From Elysia crispata (Eukaryota > Mollusca > Gastropoda > Plakobranchidae), in assembly GCA_033675545.1 (NCBI GenBank), contig JAWDGP010003818.1:29341-93340 (forward strand): a stretch of 64,000 bases of DNA, written 5' to 3'. Under the pieces are notes generated by a model. That model saw nothing but the letters and a program-made list of their open reading frames with translations, had not been told where the DNA came from and searched no databases. The translations under genes were made by a program, and so were the position numbers. Of this stretch, positions 45,101-55,914 are shown one piece after another. How positions within the stretch are numbered: position 1 is the first letter of the stretch; every line of letters begins with the position of its first letter.

Positions 45101-48100
45101 ATTTACAAATTACCTTTTTCCCGCTGTGATTACGCGGACACATACACCTTCCTAAACACACTCCGTTTTTCCTAACCACAATGCTGAAAAAACGCGCTTA
45201 ACACCTTTTACTTAAAATTAATTTCTTTTTCCTCTCTATTTCTTCTCCTTACCCCCGAAATACTTCCTAATCATCTTTTCTGGCAAACTAACGACCAAAA
45301 ATGATCAAAAAAGCTCCTAAAAAGGACAAAAATAAATTTTCTTTTTTTTTTTAAATTATTTCATATTTTCCTTCTCCCCTTACGGAAAAAAACAAAACCA
45401 CTTACTTTTTCCGCCCTTTTTATGACCAGAAATAGGAAAACGGCAAGGGAAAACGTCCCGTACAATATTTTTTTTTCTTCTTTTTTTTTTTTACTTTTTT
45501 GCATCCTACCGCTCCCGTAATCGGAAAAATTACCACGTACCTTTTTGTCGAAATTCCGACTTAAAGTGCCTTAAAATGCCGCTAAGCGCGCTCAAGTTTC
45601 ATTTTTTTACAAATTACCTTTTTCCCGCCGTGATTACGCGGACACATACACCTTCCCAAACATACTCCGTTTTTCCTAACCACAATGCTGAAAAAACGCG
45701 CTAAACACCTTTTCCTAAAAATTACATTTTTTTGGCTCTGTACTCCTTCTCTTTACTCCCGAAACACTTCCTTATCATCTTTTCCGCCAAGCTAACGACC
45801 AAAGAAAGTGAAAAAGCTCCCTAAAGGAGAAAAAAAAATTTTTTTTTTTATAATTTTTTTTACATTTTCCCTCTCCCCTTACGGAAAAAAACAAAACCAC
45901 TTACTTTTTCCGCCCTTTTTGTCACCGGAAATAGGAAAACCTCAAGGGAAAACGTCCCGCACAAAATTTTCTTTTCTTCTTTTTTTTTTTTTACTTTTTT
46001 GCATCCTACCGCTCCTCGTAATCGAAAAAATTACCACTGACCTTTTTTTCGAAATTCCAACTTCAAGGGCCCTAAAATGCCGCTAAGCGCGCTAAAGTTT
46101 CATTTTTTACAAATTACCTTTTTGCCGCCGTTATTACGCCAACACATACACATACTTAAACACACTCCGTTTTTCCTACCCATAATGCTTAAAATGACGC
46201 GCCTAACAGCTTTTACTTAAAATTACTTTTTTTTTTCCTCTACTCCTTCTCCTTACCCCCGAAACACTTCCTAATCATCTTTTCCGGCAAACTAACAACC
46301 AAAAATGATCAAAAAAGCTCCCAAAAAACAAAGATAAATTTTCTTTTTTTTTTTAAATTATTTAATATTTTCCTTCTCCCCTTACGGAAAAAAACAAAAC
46401 CACTCTTTTTTCCGCCCTTTTTATCACCAGAAATAGGCAAACGGCAAGGGAAAACGTCCCGTACAAAATTTTTTTTTCTTCTTTTTTTTTTACTTTTTTT
46501 GCATCCTACCGCTCCTCGTAATCGAAAAAATTACCACTTACCTTTTTTTCTAAATTCCGACTTCAAGTGCCCTAAAATGCCGCTAAGCGCGCTCAAGTTT
46601 CATATTTTACAAATTACCTTTTTCGCGCCGTGATTACGCGGACAAATACACCTTCCCAAACACACTCCATTTTTCCTAACCATAATGCTGAAAAAACGCG
46701 CTTAACACCTTTTACTTAAAATTAATTTTTTTTTCCTCTCTACTCCTTCTCCTTACCCCCGAAACACTTCCTAATCATCTTTTCCGGGAACCTAACGACC
46801 AAAAATAGTGAAATAGCTCCCCAAAGGAGAGAAAAAAGATTTTCTTTTTTTTATAATTTATTTCACATTTTCCCTCTCCCCTTACGGAAAAAAACAAAAC
46901 CACTTACTTTTTCCGCCCTTTTTGTCACCGGAAATAGGAAAACCGCAAGGGAAAACGTCTCATTAAAAATTTTTCTTTTTTTTTTTTTAAATTTTTTTGC
47001 ATCCTGCCGCTCCGCGTAATCGAAAAAATTACCCGTTACCTTTTTTTTGAAATTCCGACTTCAAGTGCACTAAAATGCCGCTAAGCGCGCTCAAGTTTCA
47101 TTTTTTACAAATTACCTTTTTTCCGCCGTTATTACGCCAACACATACACCTTCCCAAACACACTCCGTTTTTCCTACCCATAATGCCTCAAGAACGTGCC
47201 TAACACCTTTTACTTAAAATTACTTTTATTTCCCTCTCTACTCCTTCTCCTTACCCCCGAAACACTTCCTAATCATCTTTTCCGCCAAACTAACGACCAA
47301 AAATTGTCAAGAAAGCTCCCAAAAAGTACAAAAATAAATTTTCTGTTTTTTATAATTTATTTCACATTTTCCCTCTCCCCTTACGGAAAAAAAACAAAAC
47401 CACTTACTTTTTCCGCCTTTTTTATCACCGGAAATAGGAAAACGGCAAGGGAAAACGTCCCGCACAAAATTTTTTTTTTCTTTTTTTTTTTACTTTTTTT
47501 TGTATCCTACCGCTCCTCGTAATCGAAAAAATTACCACTTACCTTTTTTTCGAAATTACGACTTAAAGTGCCCTAGAATGCCGCTAATCGCGCTCAAGTT
47601 TCATATTTAAAAAATTACCTTTTTCCCGCCGTTATTACGCGGACACACACACCTTCCCAAACACACTCCGTTTTTCCTAACCACAATGCTGAAAAAACGC
47701 GCTTAACACTTTTTTCTAAAAATTACTTTTTTTTGCTCTGTACTCCTTCTCCTTACCCCCGAAACACTTCCAAATCATCTTTTCCGGGAACCTAACGACC
47801 AAAAATAGTGAAAAAGCTCCCTAAAGGAGAGAAAAAAAATTTTCCTTTTTTTTATAATTTATTTCACATTTTCCGTTTCCCTTACGGAAAAAAAAAATAA
47901 CTTACTTTTTCCGCCCTTTTTGTCACCGGAAATAGGAAAACCGCAAGGGAAATCGTCCCATTAAAAATTTTTCTTTTTTTTTTTTTATTTTACTTTTTTG
48001 CATCCTACCGCTCCGCGTAATAGAAAAAATTAACATTTACCTTTTTATTCGAAATTCCGACTTAAAATGCCGAAAACTGCCGTTAAGCGCGCTCAAGTTT

Positions 48101-50473
48101 CATTTTTTTTTTAAATTATATTTTTTTCCCCCGTGATTACGCGAACACATACACCGACCCACACACAGTCCGTTTTTCCGACCCATTATGCCTAAAAAGA
48201 AGGCGCTGAACACCTTTTTCATAAAAATTACTTTTTTTTTCTCTCTACTCCTTCTCCTTACCACCGAAACACTTCCTAATCATCTTTTCCGGGAACCTAA
48301 CAACCAAAAATAGTGAAAAAGCTCCCTAAAGGAGAGAAAAAAAATTTTCTTTTTTTTTATAATTTATTTCACATATTCCCTCTACCCTTACGGAAAAAAA
48401 AAACACGTACTTTTTCCGCCTTTTTTGTCACCGGAAATAGGAAAACCTCAAGGGAAAACGTCCAATGAAAGAATTTTCTTTTTTTTATTTTTTTTTTTAC
48501 TTTTTTGCATCCTACCGCTCCTCGTAATCGGAAAAATTACCACTTACCTTTTTTTTGAAATTCCGACTTCAAGTGCCTTAAAAGGCCGCTAAGCGCGCTC
48601 AAGTTTCATATTTTACAAATTACCTTATTCCCGCCGGGATTACGCGGACACATACACCTTCCCAAACACACTCCGTTTTTCCTAACCACAATGCTGAAAA
48701 AACGCGCTTAACACTTTTTTCTAAAAATTACTTTTTTTTGCTCTATACTCCTTCTCCTTACCCCCGAAACACTTCCTAGTCATCTTTTCCGGTAAACTAA
48801 CGACCAAAAATAGTGAAAAAGCTCCCTAAAGGAGAAAAAAGATTTTCTTTTTTTTTAATAATTTATTTCACATTTTCCCTCTCCCCTTACGGAAAAAAAC
48901 AAAACCACTTACTTTTTCCGCCCTTTTTGTCACCGGAAATAGGAAAACCTCAAGGGAAAACGTCCCATGAAAAATTTTTCTTTTTTCTTTTTTTTTTTTT
49001 ACTTTTTTGCATCCTACCGCTCCTCGTAATCGGAAAAATTACCACTTACCTTTTTTTCGAAATTCCGACTTCAAGTGCCCTAAAATGCCGCTAAGCGCGC
49101 TCAAGTTTCATTTTTTACAAATTACCTTTTTTCCGCCGTGATTGCGCCAACACATACACCTTCCCAAGCACACTCCGTTTTTTCTTACCCATAATGCCTC
49201 AAGAACGTGCCTAACACCTTTTACTTAAAATTACTTTTTTTTCTCCTCTCTACTCCTTCTCGTTACCCCCGAAACACTTCCTGATAATTTTTTCCGGGAA
49301 CCTAACGACCAAAAATAGTGAAAAAGCTCCCTAAAGGAGAGAAAAAAGATTTTCTTTTTTTTTTTTAATTTATTTCACATTTTCCCTCTCCCCTTACGGA
49401 AAAAAACAAAACCACTTACTTTTTCCGCTCTTTTTGTCACCGGAAATAGCTAAACCTAAAGGGAAAACGTCCCATGAAAAATTTTTTTTTCTTTTTTTTT
49501 TTTTTACTTTTTTTGCATCCTACCGCTCCTCGTATCCGGAAAAATTACCACGTACCTTTTTTTTGAAATTCCGACTTAAAGTGCCCTAAAATGCCGCTAA
49601 GCGCGCTCAAGTTTCATATTTTACAAATTACCTTTTTCCCGCCGTGATTACGCGAACACATACACCTACCCACACACACTCCGTCTTTCCGACCCATAAT
49701 GCCTAAAATAACGCGCCTAACACCTTTTTCAGAAAATTACTTTTTTTTGCTCTCTACTCCTTCTCCTTACCCCCGAAAAACTTCCTAATCATCTTTTCCG
49801 CCAAACTAACGACCAAAAATGGTCAAGAAAGCTCCCAAAAAGGAGAAAAATAAATTTTCTGTTTTTTATAATTTATTTCGCATTTTCCCTCTCCCCTTAC
49901 GGAAAAAAACAAAACCACTTACTTTTTCCGCCCTTTTTGTCACCGGAAATAGGAAAACCTCAAGGGAAAACGTCCCATGAAAAATTTTTCTTTTTTCTTT
50001 TTTTTTTATTTTTTTGCATCCTACCGCTCCTCGTAATCGGAAAAATTACCACTTACCTTTTTTTCGAAATTCCGACTTCAAGTGCCCTAAAATGCCGCTA
50101 AGCGCGCTCAAGTTTCATATTTTACAAGTTACCTTTTTCCCGCCGTGATTACGCGGACACATACACCTTCCCAAACACACTCCGTTTTTCCTAACCACAA
50201 TGCTGAAAAAACGCGCTTAACACTTTTTTCTAAAAATTACTTTTTTTTGCTCTCTACTCCTTCTCCTTACCCCCGAAACACTTCCTAATCATCTTTTCCG
50301 CCAAACTAACGACCAAAAATAGTGAAAAAGCTCCCTAAAGGAGAGAAAAAAAATTTTCTTTTTTTTATAATTTATTTATCATTTTCCCTTTCCCTTACGG
50401 AAAAAAAAAATCACTTACTTTTTCCGCCCTTTTTGTAACCGTAAATAGGAAAACCGCAAGGGAAAACGTCCCA
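39185..50473 (+). repeat. ~500-bp AT-rich satellite, array 2
   Basis: The same satellite as array 1, about 22-23 monomers, all in forward orientation. It begins inside a monomer, in its T-rich tract (TTTACTTTTTTGGATCC), at the junction with copy B, and ends at CGTCCCA before element C. One monomer is shortened near 44384, and two neighbouring segments (about 44380-44700 and 44880-45190) are closer to each other than to the rest. No genes are called: the short Phe/Lys-rich open frames are not in a consistent phase. Confidence 0.95.
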
Positions 50474-50520
50474 AGTAGTATAGATAATGAGCGCCTCTAG
50501 CGCACATTATCTATACTACT
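50474..50520. repeat. 47-bp terminal palindrome of element C
   Basis: AGTAGTATAGATAAT (50474-50488) and ATTATCTATACTACT (50506-50520) are perfect 15-bp complementary arms. The 17-bp middle adds a G-C pair and a GCGC/GCGC stem around the loop CTCTA, with one mismatch. The structure sits exactly at the satellite junction. It may be a hairpin-type element end, or an element end followed by an inverted copy of itself. Confidence 0.85.
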
Positions 50521-50683
50521 CCCACTTCTAAAAAATTACACCTCTAGTACCCCCCCTCAATAAATAAAAAAAATTAAAATAGGGACCTGGAAAAAGTGTT
50601 TGAGGTTAAGGCAATAAAAAATCAATAACATTTTCAATTAAGACTCAGTAAAAAGATATAACAAAAATAATAATCTTATAAAA
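50521..50683. promoter_or_regulatory. 5' leader region of element C
   Basis: AT-rich non-coding stretch between the terminal palindrome and the first gene. It holds a run of C (TACCCCCCCTC) and several TATAA/TTATAAAA-like motifs just before 50684, which could be the promoter of the zinc protein and polymerase genes. No internal repeat like that of the GC-rich TIR is seen. Confidence 0.4.
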
Positions 50684-50917
50684 ATGTCAGAAGGAAAAAC
50701 TTGCACCAAATGCAATGAATATAAATATTTTTATGAATATGATAAACAACCAATAAATAAAAGTAAAGATGGATATCGTGCTTCATGTAAACAATGTAAT
50801 AAAATAAATCAAAGAAATCATTATCAAAAAAATAAAGAAAAGTATAAAAAATGTTATCAAAGTTTTATAGAAAGAAATCCCGATTATCAAAAAAAATATT
50901 ATATTATAAATAAATAA
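50684..50917 (+). CDS. small zinc-binding protein (endonuclease VII-like finger)
   Basis: A 77-residue product, MSEGKTCTKCNEYKYFYEYD, with two CX2C knuckles (Cys7/Cys10 and Cys36/Cys39) joined by an aromatic-rich hairpin (YKYFYEYDKQ...DGYRASCKQC). A Lys/Tyr/Asn-rich basic helix follows. The knuckle spacing and the F/Y-x5-K pattern resemble the N-terminal zinc region of endonuclease VII/HNH proteins of phages and large viruses. The nuclease active site itself is not evident, so it is best described as a DNA- or RNA-binding zinc protein. It is the outermost gene and lies 28 bp before the polymerase, the same position as the unrelated-looking Cys-rich gene of the GC-rich element. Confidence 0.65.
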   Translation: MSEGKTCTKCNEYKYFYEYDKQPINKSKDGYRASCKQCNKINQRNHYQKNKEKYKKCYQSFIERNPDYQKKYYIINK

Positions 50918-50945
50918 TTACCTAATTAAAATTTATCCTTTAAAA

Positions 50946-53900
50946 ATGAGCGGCAAAGAAAACCAAAAAACTAAAAATTATAAAAATATAATTACTGAAA
51001 CTGTTATTGATGACATAGATGAAACTGATCAAAAGAATTATATTAATCAATTAAAAAGAAGAATAGTTATTAATCAATATCCTTTTAAATTTAAAATAAT
51101 ATTAACGAGTGAATTTAATACACCTATTGCATTTGATATTATTGAAGCTCACTATTCTCATCCTGTTCAAATTATTCAAACAGAAAATAATTTAACTGCA
51201 TTTTATGATGATTTATTAGATAAGTTCAATGCTTGGATAGATGGATTTCAAGAACGAGGAAGTGGGTTTGTATTTAAAAAGATAATAAGTGTTAATGTAA
51301 AACAACATAAATATAACAGCCAAAGAGCTTCATCTTATATTCCTTTACAATTTAAATCAAGTAACATTATAAATGTTCAAAATACAAAAGATAACAAATG
51401 TTTTCTTTGGTCTATTTTAGCTAAATTATATCCAGCTAATAGAGATAAACAAAGAGTATCTAAATATAAACCATATGAAGATAAAATTAATATGAATGGA
51501 ATCGATTATCCCGTGAAAATAAAAGATATTCCAAAAGTAGAAAAACAAAACGGTAATCTATCTATTAATGTATTTGCATTAGAAAATCAAACAAATAAAC
51601 AATCCTTATATCCTGTTTATGTCTCAAATGTAGAAAGCGAAAATATTATTGACCTTTTATTCATAGAAAATAATGAAAATACTCACTATTGTTTAATCAA
51701 AGATCTAGAGAGTTTTAAATATGATAAAAACAAACATAAATCATTTACATGTAGAAATTGTATGCAAGGGTTTCAAAGAAAAGTAACATTAGAAAGACAT
51801 CAAGAAATTTGTTTAGATCATAAACACTGTAATACTATAATGCCTAAAAAAGGCAAAAATAGTCTTCAATTTAAAAATCATCATTTTAGAGAAAAACTTC
51901 CTTTTTCTATTTACTGTGATTTTGAAGCAAATAATATTCCTATTGAAACAACACAACCTAATCCAAATGAATCTTATACAAAGAAAATTTTTAAACAAGA
52001 AATTAACAGTTATGGGATTTATGTTAAATCAAATTATTCAAATATTTTTAAATCTCAATACTTTGAATATGTAGGAAATGATTCAAAAGAAAAGTTTGTT
52101 AAGAAAATAATAAGAATTTATAAAAATATTACTTATAACATGTACTTAAATGAAAAGAAAGGACCTGTTTTATCAAAAGAACAAGAACAAGAATTTCAAG
52201 AAGCAACACATTGCTATATATGTAAAAATGAATTTACAGATTTAATAAGAGAACATAATCATTTTACAGGAGGTTATAGAGGAGCAGCTTGTCAATCATG
52301 TAATACTAAAGAAGGAAAATCTTCAAAATTAATACCTGTCTTCTTTCATAATGGTTCTAACTATGATTTCCACTTTATCATAGAAGAACTAAAAAAATAT
52401 GAAGATGAATATAATAAAGTTACAACATTATCTAAATCTTCAGAAGATTATATTTCAATAGAATATGGATCAAATTATCAAAAATTAAGATTCCTAGATT
52501 CTTATAGATTTCTAAGTAAAGGTTTATCAGATGTTGCAAAGTCTTTAAAAGAATTTCCTATTTTAGAAAGTGAATTTGAAGAAACAAGTTTACTAAAACA
52601 AAAAGGATTCTACCCTTATGAATATATAGATTCAATCGAAAGATTTAAAGAAAATAAATTACCTGATATTTCTAAATTTTATTCAACTTTAAAACAAGAA
52701 GGAATTTCCGAAGAAGAATACAAACATGCACAAAACGTCTGGAATACTTATAATTGTAAAACATTAAAAGATTATCACAATTTATATCTAAAAACAGATG
52801 TACTCCTTCTAGCTGATGCATTTGAACAATTTAGAGATTTCTTTTTACGGCATCATCAAATAGATCCTTGTTATTGTTTCTCTGCTCCTGGATTAACTTG
52901 GCAATGTGGTTTAAAATACACAGGAATAGAATTAGAATTATTAACAGACTATGATATGTTACAAATGTTTGAAAAAGGAATAAGAGGAGGATTTTCAGGT
53001 GTATTAGGATCAAGACATGTAAAAGCTTATAATAAATATACTCCTAACTATAAAGATGGAAATAGATTATTAGATGATAATGAATTAAAAGAATGTTTAA
53101 AAAAATTAAAGAATGGAGAAAATATAAATGACTTACTTAAAGAAAAGTATTTATTATATCTTGATGCAAATAATCTCTACGGTTGGGCTATGAGTCAGAA
53201 GTTACCAACAAGAGATTTTAAATGGGAATATAATGAAAATAATCCAGATGTTCAACATAATAACAAACCTAATTATTATAAAAACATTCCAGAAAATAGA
53301 GGATGTATCATCGAATGTGATTTAGAATATCCTGATTCTTGTAAGTTTAAAACTAAGAATTATCCTTTAGCACCAGAACATATGATAGTTAAAGAAGAAA
53401 TGCTTTCACCTTATCAATTAAATCTTTTAGAAGAACAAGAAACTAAATTAGGAAAAGAAAAGAAATTATTCTTAACTTTATATGATAAAAAGAAATATAT
53501 TGTTCATCATTCTATTTTAAAAGAATATATTAAACTAGGATTAAAAGTTACTAAAGTCTATAGAATTATTTCTTTTGAAGAATCAAATTGGTTAAAAAAA
53601 TATATTGATTTTAATACTAATCAAAGAACAAAAGCAAAATCAGATTTTGAGAAAGATTTATGGAAGTTAATGAATAATGCTTTCTATGGTAAAACTATGG
53701 AGAATATTAGAAATAGATGTGATATAAAACTTTTAAATAATGAGAATGAAATAAAGAAATTTATAAATAAACCAAACTTTAAAGACTCTGTCATTTTCAA
53801 TGATAATCTAGTAGCAATAGTTAATAATATTACAAGTATCAAGTTTAATAAACCGATTTATCTAGGACAAGCTATTTTAGATTATTCAAAACAATTAATG

Positions 53901-54440
53901 TATCGATTTTATTATGAAGTTATAAATGAAGTATGGTCTGACAATGAAATTATCGGTTTCGATACTGATTCATACTTTCTTTCTATTAAAACTAAAGATA
54001 TTTATAAAGATTTAAAACAAGTACAAGATGAGTTAGATACAAGTGATTATCCAAAAGATCATCCTTTATATTCTGTAGATAATAAAAAAGTAATAGGAAA
54101 ATTTAAAGATGAACTCAATGGGAAAATTATGAATGAAATAATTTTTCTAAAAAGTAAGGCTTATGCTTATACACTTTCAGATTTAACAGAAAAGAAAAAA
54201 TTAAAAGGAATTTCACAACCTATTGTCAAAAAAGAAATGAATTTTAAAAATTATAAAAACTGTTTATATAATACAGAAACACAACTAAATACAATGTTTA
54301 GATTGAATTCTGAAAAACATAATATGTTTATTAATGAAGTAAAAAAAGTTTCATTAAATCCTTTTGATGATAAGAGATATATTTGTGAAGATGGAATAAA
54401 TACATTACCTTATGGAATAGAATCTTTGTATTTTATTTGA
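50946..54440 (+). CDS. protein-primed family B DNA polymerase
   Basis: An open 1,164-residue enzyme. The N-terminal part (to about 250) may act as or bind the terminal protein and holds FQERGSGFVFKKI. A finger CRNCMQGFQRKVTLERH lies near residue 270. Exonuclease motifs follow: YCDFEANN (about 325), FFHNGSNYDFHF (about 467) and YLKTDVLLLADAF (about 617). A Cys/His insert CYICKNEF...REHNHFTGGYRG (about 423-452) resembles endonuclease VII-type fingers. Polymerase motif A is LYLDANNLYGWAMSQ (about 738), motif B KLMNNAFYGKTMENI (about 907) and motif C GFDTDS (about 1005). A longer spacer between the exonuclease and motif A carries the TPR2-like region expected of protein-primed enzymes. It replicates the linear element from its ends. 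Confidence 0.95.
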   Translation: MSGKENQKTKNYKNIITETVIDDIDETDQKNYINQLKRRIVINQYPFKFKIILTSEFNTPIAFDIIEAHYSHPVQIIQTENNLTAFYDDLLDKFNAWIDGFQERGSGFVFKKIISVNVKQHKYNSQRASSYIPLQFKSSNIINVQNTKDNKCFLWSILAKLYPANRDKQRVSKYKPYEDKINMNGIDYPVKIKDIPKVEKQNGNLSINVFALENQTNKQSLYPVYVSNVESENIIDLLFIENNENTHYCLIKDLESFKYDKNKHKSFTCRNCMQGFQRKVTLERHQEICLDHKHCNTIMPKKGKNSLQFKNHHFREKLPFSIYCDFEANNIPIETTQPNPNESYTKKIFKQEINSYGIYVKSNYSNIFKSQYFEYVGNDSKEKFVKKIIRIYKNITYNMYLNEKKGPVLSKEQEQEFQEATHCYICKNEFTDLIREHNHFTGGYRGAACQSCNTKEGKSSKLIPVFFHNGSNYDFHFIIEELKKYEDEYNKVTTLSKSSEDYISIEYGSNYQKLRFLDSYRFLSKGLSDVAKSLKEFPILESEFEETSLLKQKGFYPYEYIDSIERFKENKLPDISKFYSTLKQEGISEEEYKHAQNVWNTYNCKTLKDYHNLYLKTDVLLLADAFEQFRDFFLRHHQIDPCYCFSAPGLTWQCGLKYTGIELELLTDYDMLQMFEKGIRGGFSGVLGSRHVKAYNKYTPNYKDGNRLLDDNELKECLKKLKNGENINDLLKEKYLLYLDANNLYGWAMSQKLPTRDFKWEYNENNPDVQHNNKPNYYKNIPENRGCIIECDLEYPDSCKFKTKNYPLAPEHMIVKEEMLSPYQLNLLEEQETKLGKEKKLFLTLYDKKKYIVHHSILKEYIKLGLKVTKVYRIISFEESNWLKKYIDFNTNQRTKAKSDFEKDLWKLMNNAFYGKTMENIRNRCDIKLLNNENEIKKFINKPNFKDSVIFNDNLVAIVNNITSIKFNKPIYLGQAILDYSKQLMYRFYYEVINEVWSDNEIIGFDTDSYFLSIKTKDIYKDLKQVQDELDTSDYPKDHPLYSVDNKKVIGKFKDELNGKIMNEIIFLKSKAYAYTLSDLTEKKKLKGISQPIVKKEMNFKNYKNCLYNTETQLNTMFRLNSEKHNMFINEVKKVSLNPFDDKRYICEDGINTLPYGIESLYFI

Positions 54441-54596
54441 AATGGTTGAAAGTGTTTTAGTAGGATGTTAAATTTATTTAACTATCTCTCTATATCCTTC
54501 TTTGAAAATCCGGATTAACGGTATAATATTTTTAGCTTTAAATGTACGCATATAATAAAAAAACATAATTTTATCAACATTTTTAAAAAAATTAAT
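54441..54596. other. gap between the converging polymerase and capsid genes
   Basis: About 155 bp of AT-rich DNA between two 3' ends, with a 10-bp palindrome AATCCGGATT near 54508. It probably contains both transcript ends; no gene is seen. Confidence 0.5.
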
Positions 54597-55898
54597 TTAT
54601 TGTAAAACTCTAAACTTACTTCCGTCACTCTCTGTCTCAACAATCCTATCACTAATAACTACAGCATAAACTTGTAGTGGTTTTGTAATATTAGAATTGA
54701 AATTAATTTTAACCGTAATATCTGTTATATTTCCTTTTATTGAATCACTTTGATTACTAATATCTATAACATATAAAGGATAATATTCTTTATAATCAAA
54801 GGATGATAAATTTGGACTGGTTGAGTCCATAAAACATTTTTGTTTAAAGTTTATCGCTTCTAGAAACATTCTACTAAAATCGTTATTCCCAAAATCTAAC
54901 TGATAATCAACTTCAGGATATCTACGTGAATTAAGAGTAACAAAAATATTTCTCACATCTGCATTTATAAATAAAGATTTATCAAACTGTTCAGTGGCTC
55001 CAGGTGTTTGTAATTGAAATGCGATAATTATAAATCTTGGTTTTTCCGGAGAATTTCTTGTACTTAATCTCCAATCATAAGAAGTTCCAGAAGTTATAAC
55101 TGTATTTTGGTCTTGAATCTTTTTATAAGCAATTTGATATTTTGATTTATCTCTTACTGTTTTTAGTAGTTTATTTTCATATTCTAGACTTGGTTTAACA
55201 TGTGGAACAAACCACGTTAGGGAATCTAGTTTTACCTTACCAGCATCTGACATTTTAAGATATGGGATCTTAACTTCACCAACATTTTTTTCAAGTTTAC
55301 TAACAACAGCATCTTTTGAATCTTGTTTTCTATAAAGAGATAGTTCATGTTGAAAACCATACATAACTTTATCATAAGTTTCACAGAACCCAAATATATG
55401 TTTTAAAGGAACACAGAAACTGAAGCTTCCTTTCTTATTAGGTTGTCCAATTATATATAATTTTCTAATTTCAAATCCGTTCTTTGTGTAAACATTCGAC
55501 TCTTTAAACCATAATTGATTAAGTCCTACAGTTTTTTCAAAATCATCATTATATTTCAAATAACCTAACATTGTAGTTGTCTCTCCTGGGTAATTTAAAT
55601 TTTCAATCTCTTGTCCACTCACGCGATATTTGATATTACTAAACAAATGCATCAGAGCATTATTTGTTAGAGTTGTATTATCAGTCGCTGCAAACTCAGT
55701 ACCATTACTTTTAACTAGTTGTCCTTTAAATAACAAATAACTTTCCGAAATATCAAGGAAAGCATCTTGCTGATTAATAATGAATCTTATTTCCCCACTT
55801 TTATTAAAATCTCTGACATCAGAAGTGTATTCCCGATATTCATAACTTTCAATGCTTTCATCTTGTATAAAATTTTCTCCGATATTTAACTTCTCCAT
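54597..55898 (-). CDS. major capsid protein (double jelly-roll type)
   Basis: A 433-residue product with the size and composition of Polinton/adintovirus capsid proteins. The N-terminus (MEKLNIGENFIQDESIESYE) is polar. IRFIINQQDAFLDISESYLLFKGQL forms the first strands; it is followed by a Thr/Asn-rich loop and LFSNIKYRVSGQEIENL (residues 86-102), which matches the same region in the GC-rich element. The second half contains RFIIIAFQLQTPG, RNIFVTLNSRRYP and a closing VYAVVISDRIVE strand pair. It is expected to trimerise into pseudohexameric capsomers. It is the first gene of a minus-strand block, with TAAAATG at its start. Open and apparently whole. Confidence 0.85.
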   Translation of the reverse strand: MEKLNIGENFIQDESIESYEYREYTSDVRDFNKSGEIRFIINQQDAFLDISESYLLFKGQLVKSNGTEFAATDNTTLTNNALMHLFSNIKYRVSGQEIENLNYPGETTTMLGYLKYNDDFEKTVGLNQLWFKESNVYTKNGFEIRKLYIIGQPNKKGSFSFCVPLKHIFGFCETYDKVMYGFQHELSLYRKQDSKDAVVSKLEKNVGEVKIPYLKMSDAGKVKLDSLTWFVPHVKPSLEYENKLLKTVRDKSKYQIAYKKIQDQNTVITSGTSYDWRLSTRNSPEKPRFIIIAFQLQTPGATEQFDKSLFINADVRNIFVTLNSRRYPEVDYQLDFGNNDFSRMFLEAINFKQKCFMDSTSPNLSSFDYKEYYPLYVIDISNQSDSIKGNITDITVKINFNSNITKPLQVYAVVISDRIVETESDGSKFRVLQ

Positions 55899-55914
55899 TT
55901 TATTAAGAAAAAAA

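Noticed and set aside
39185-50473. Similar short open frames in satellite array 2
   Set aside because: Same reasons as in array 1; the frame is not kept between monomers.
10966-50473. Regularly spaced repeats as a CRISPR array
   Set aside because: The unit is about 500 bp with no short-repeat/unique-spacer structure and the context is eukaryotic.
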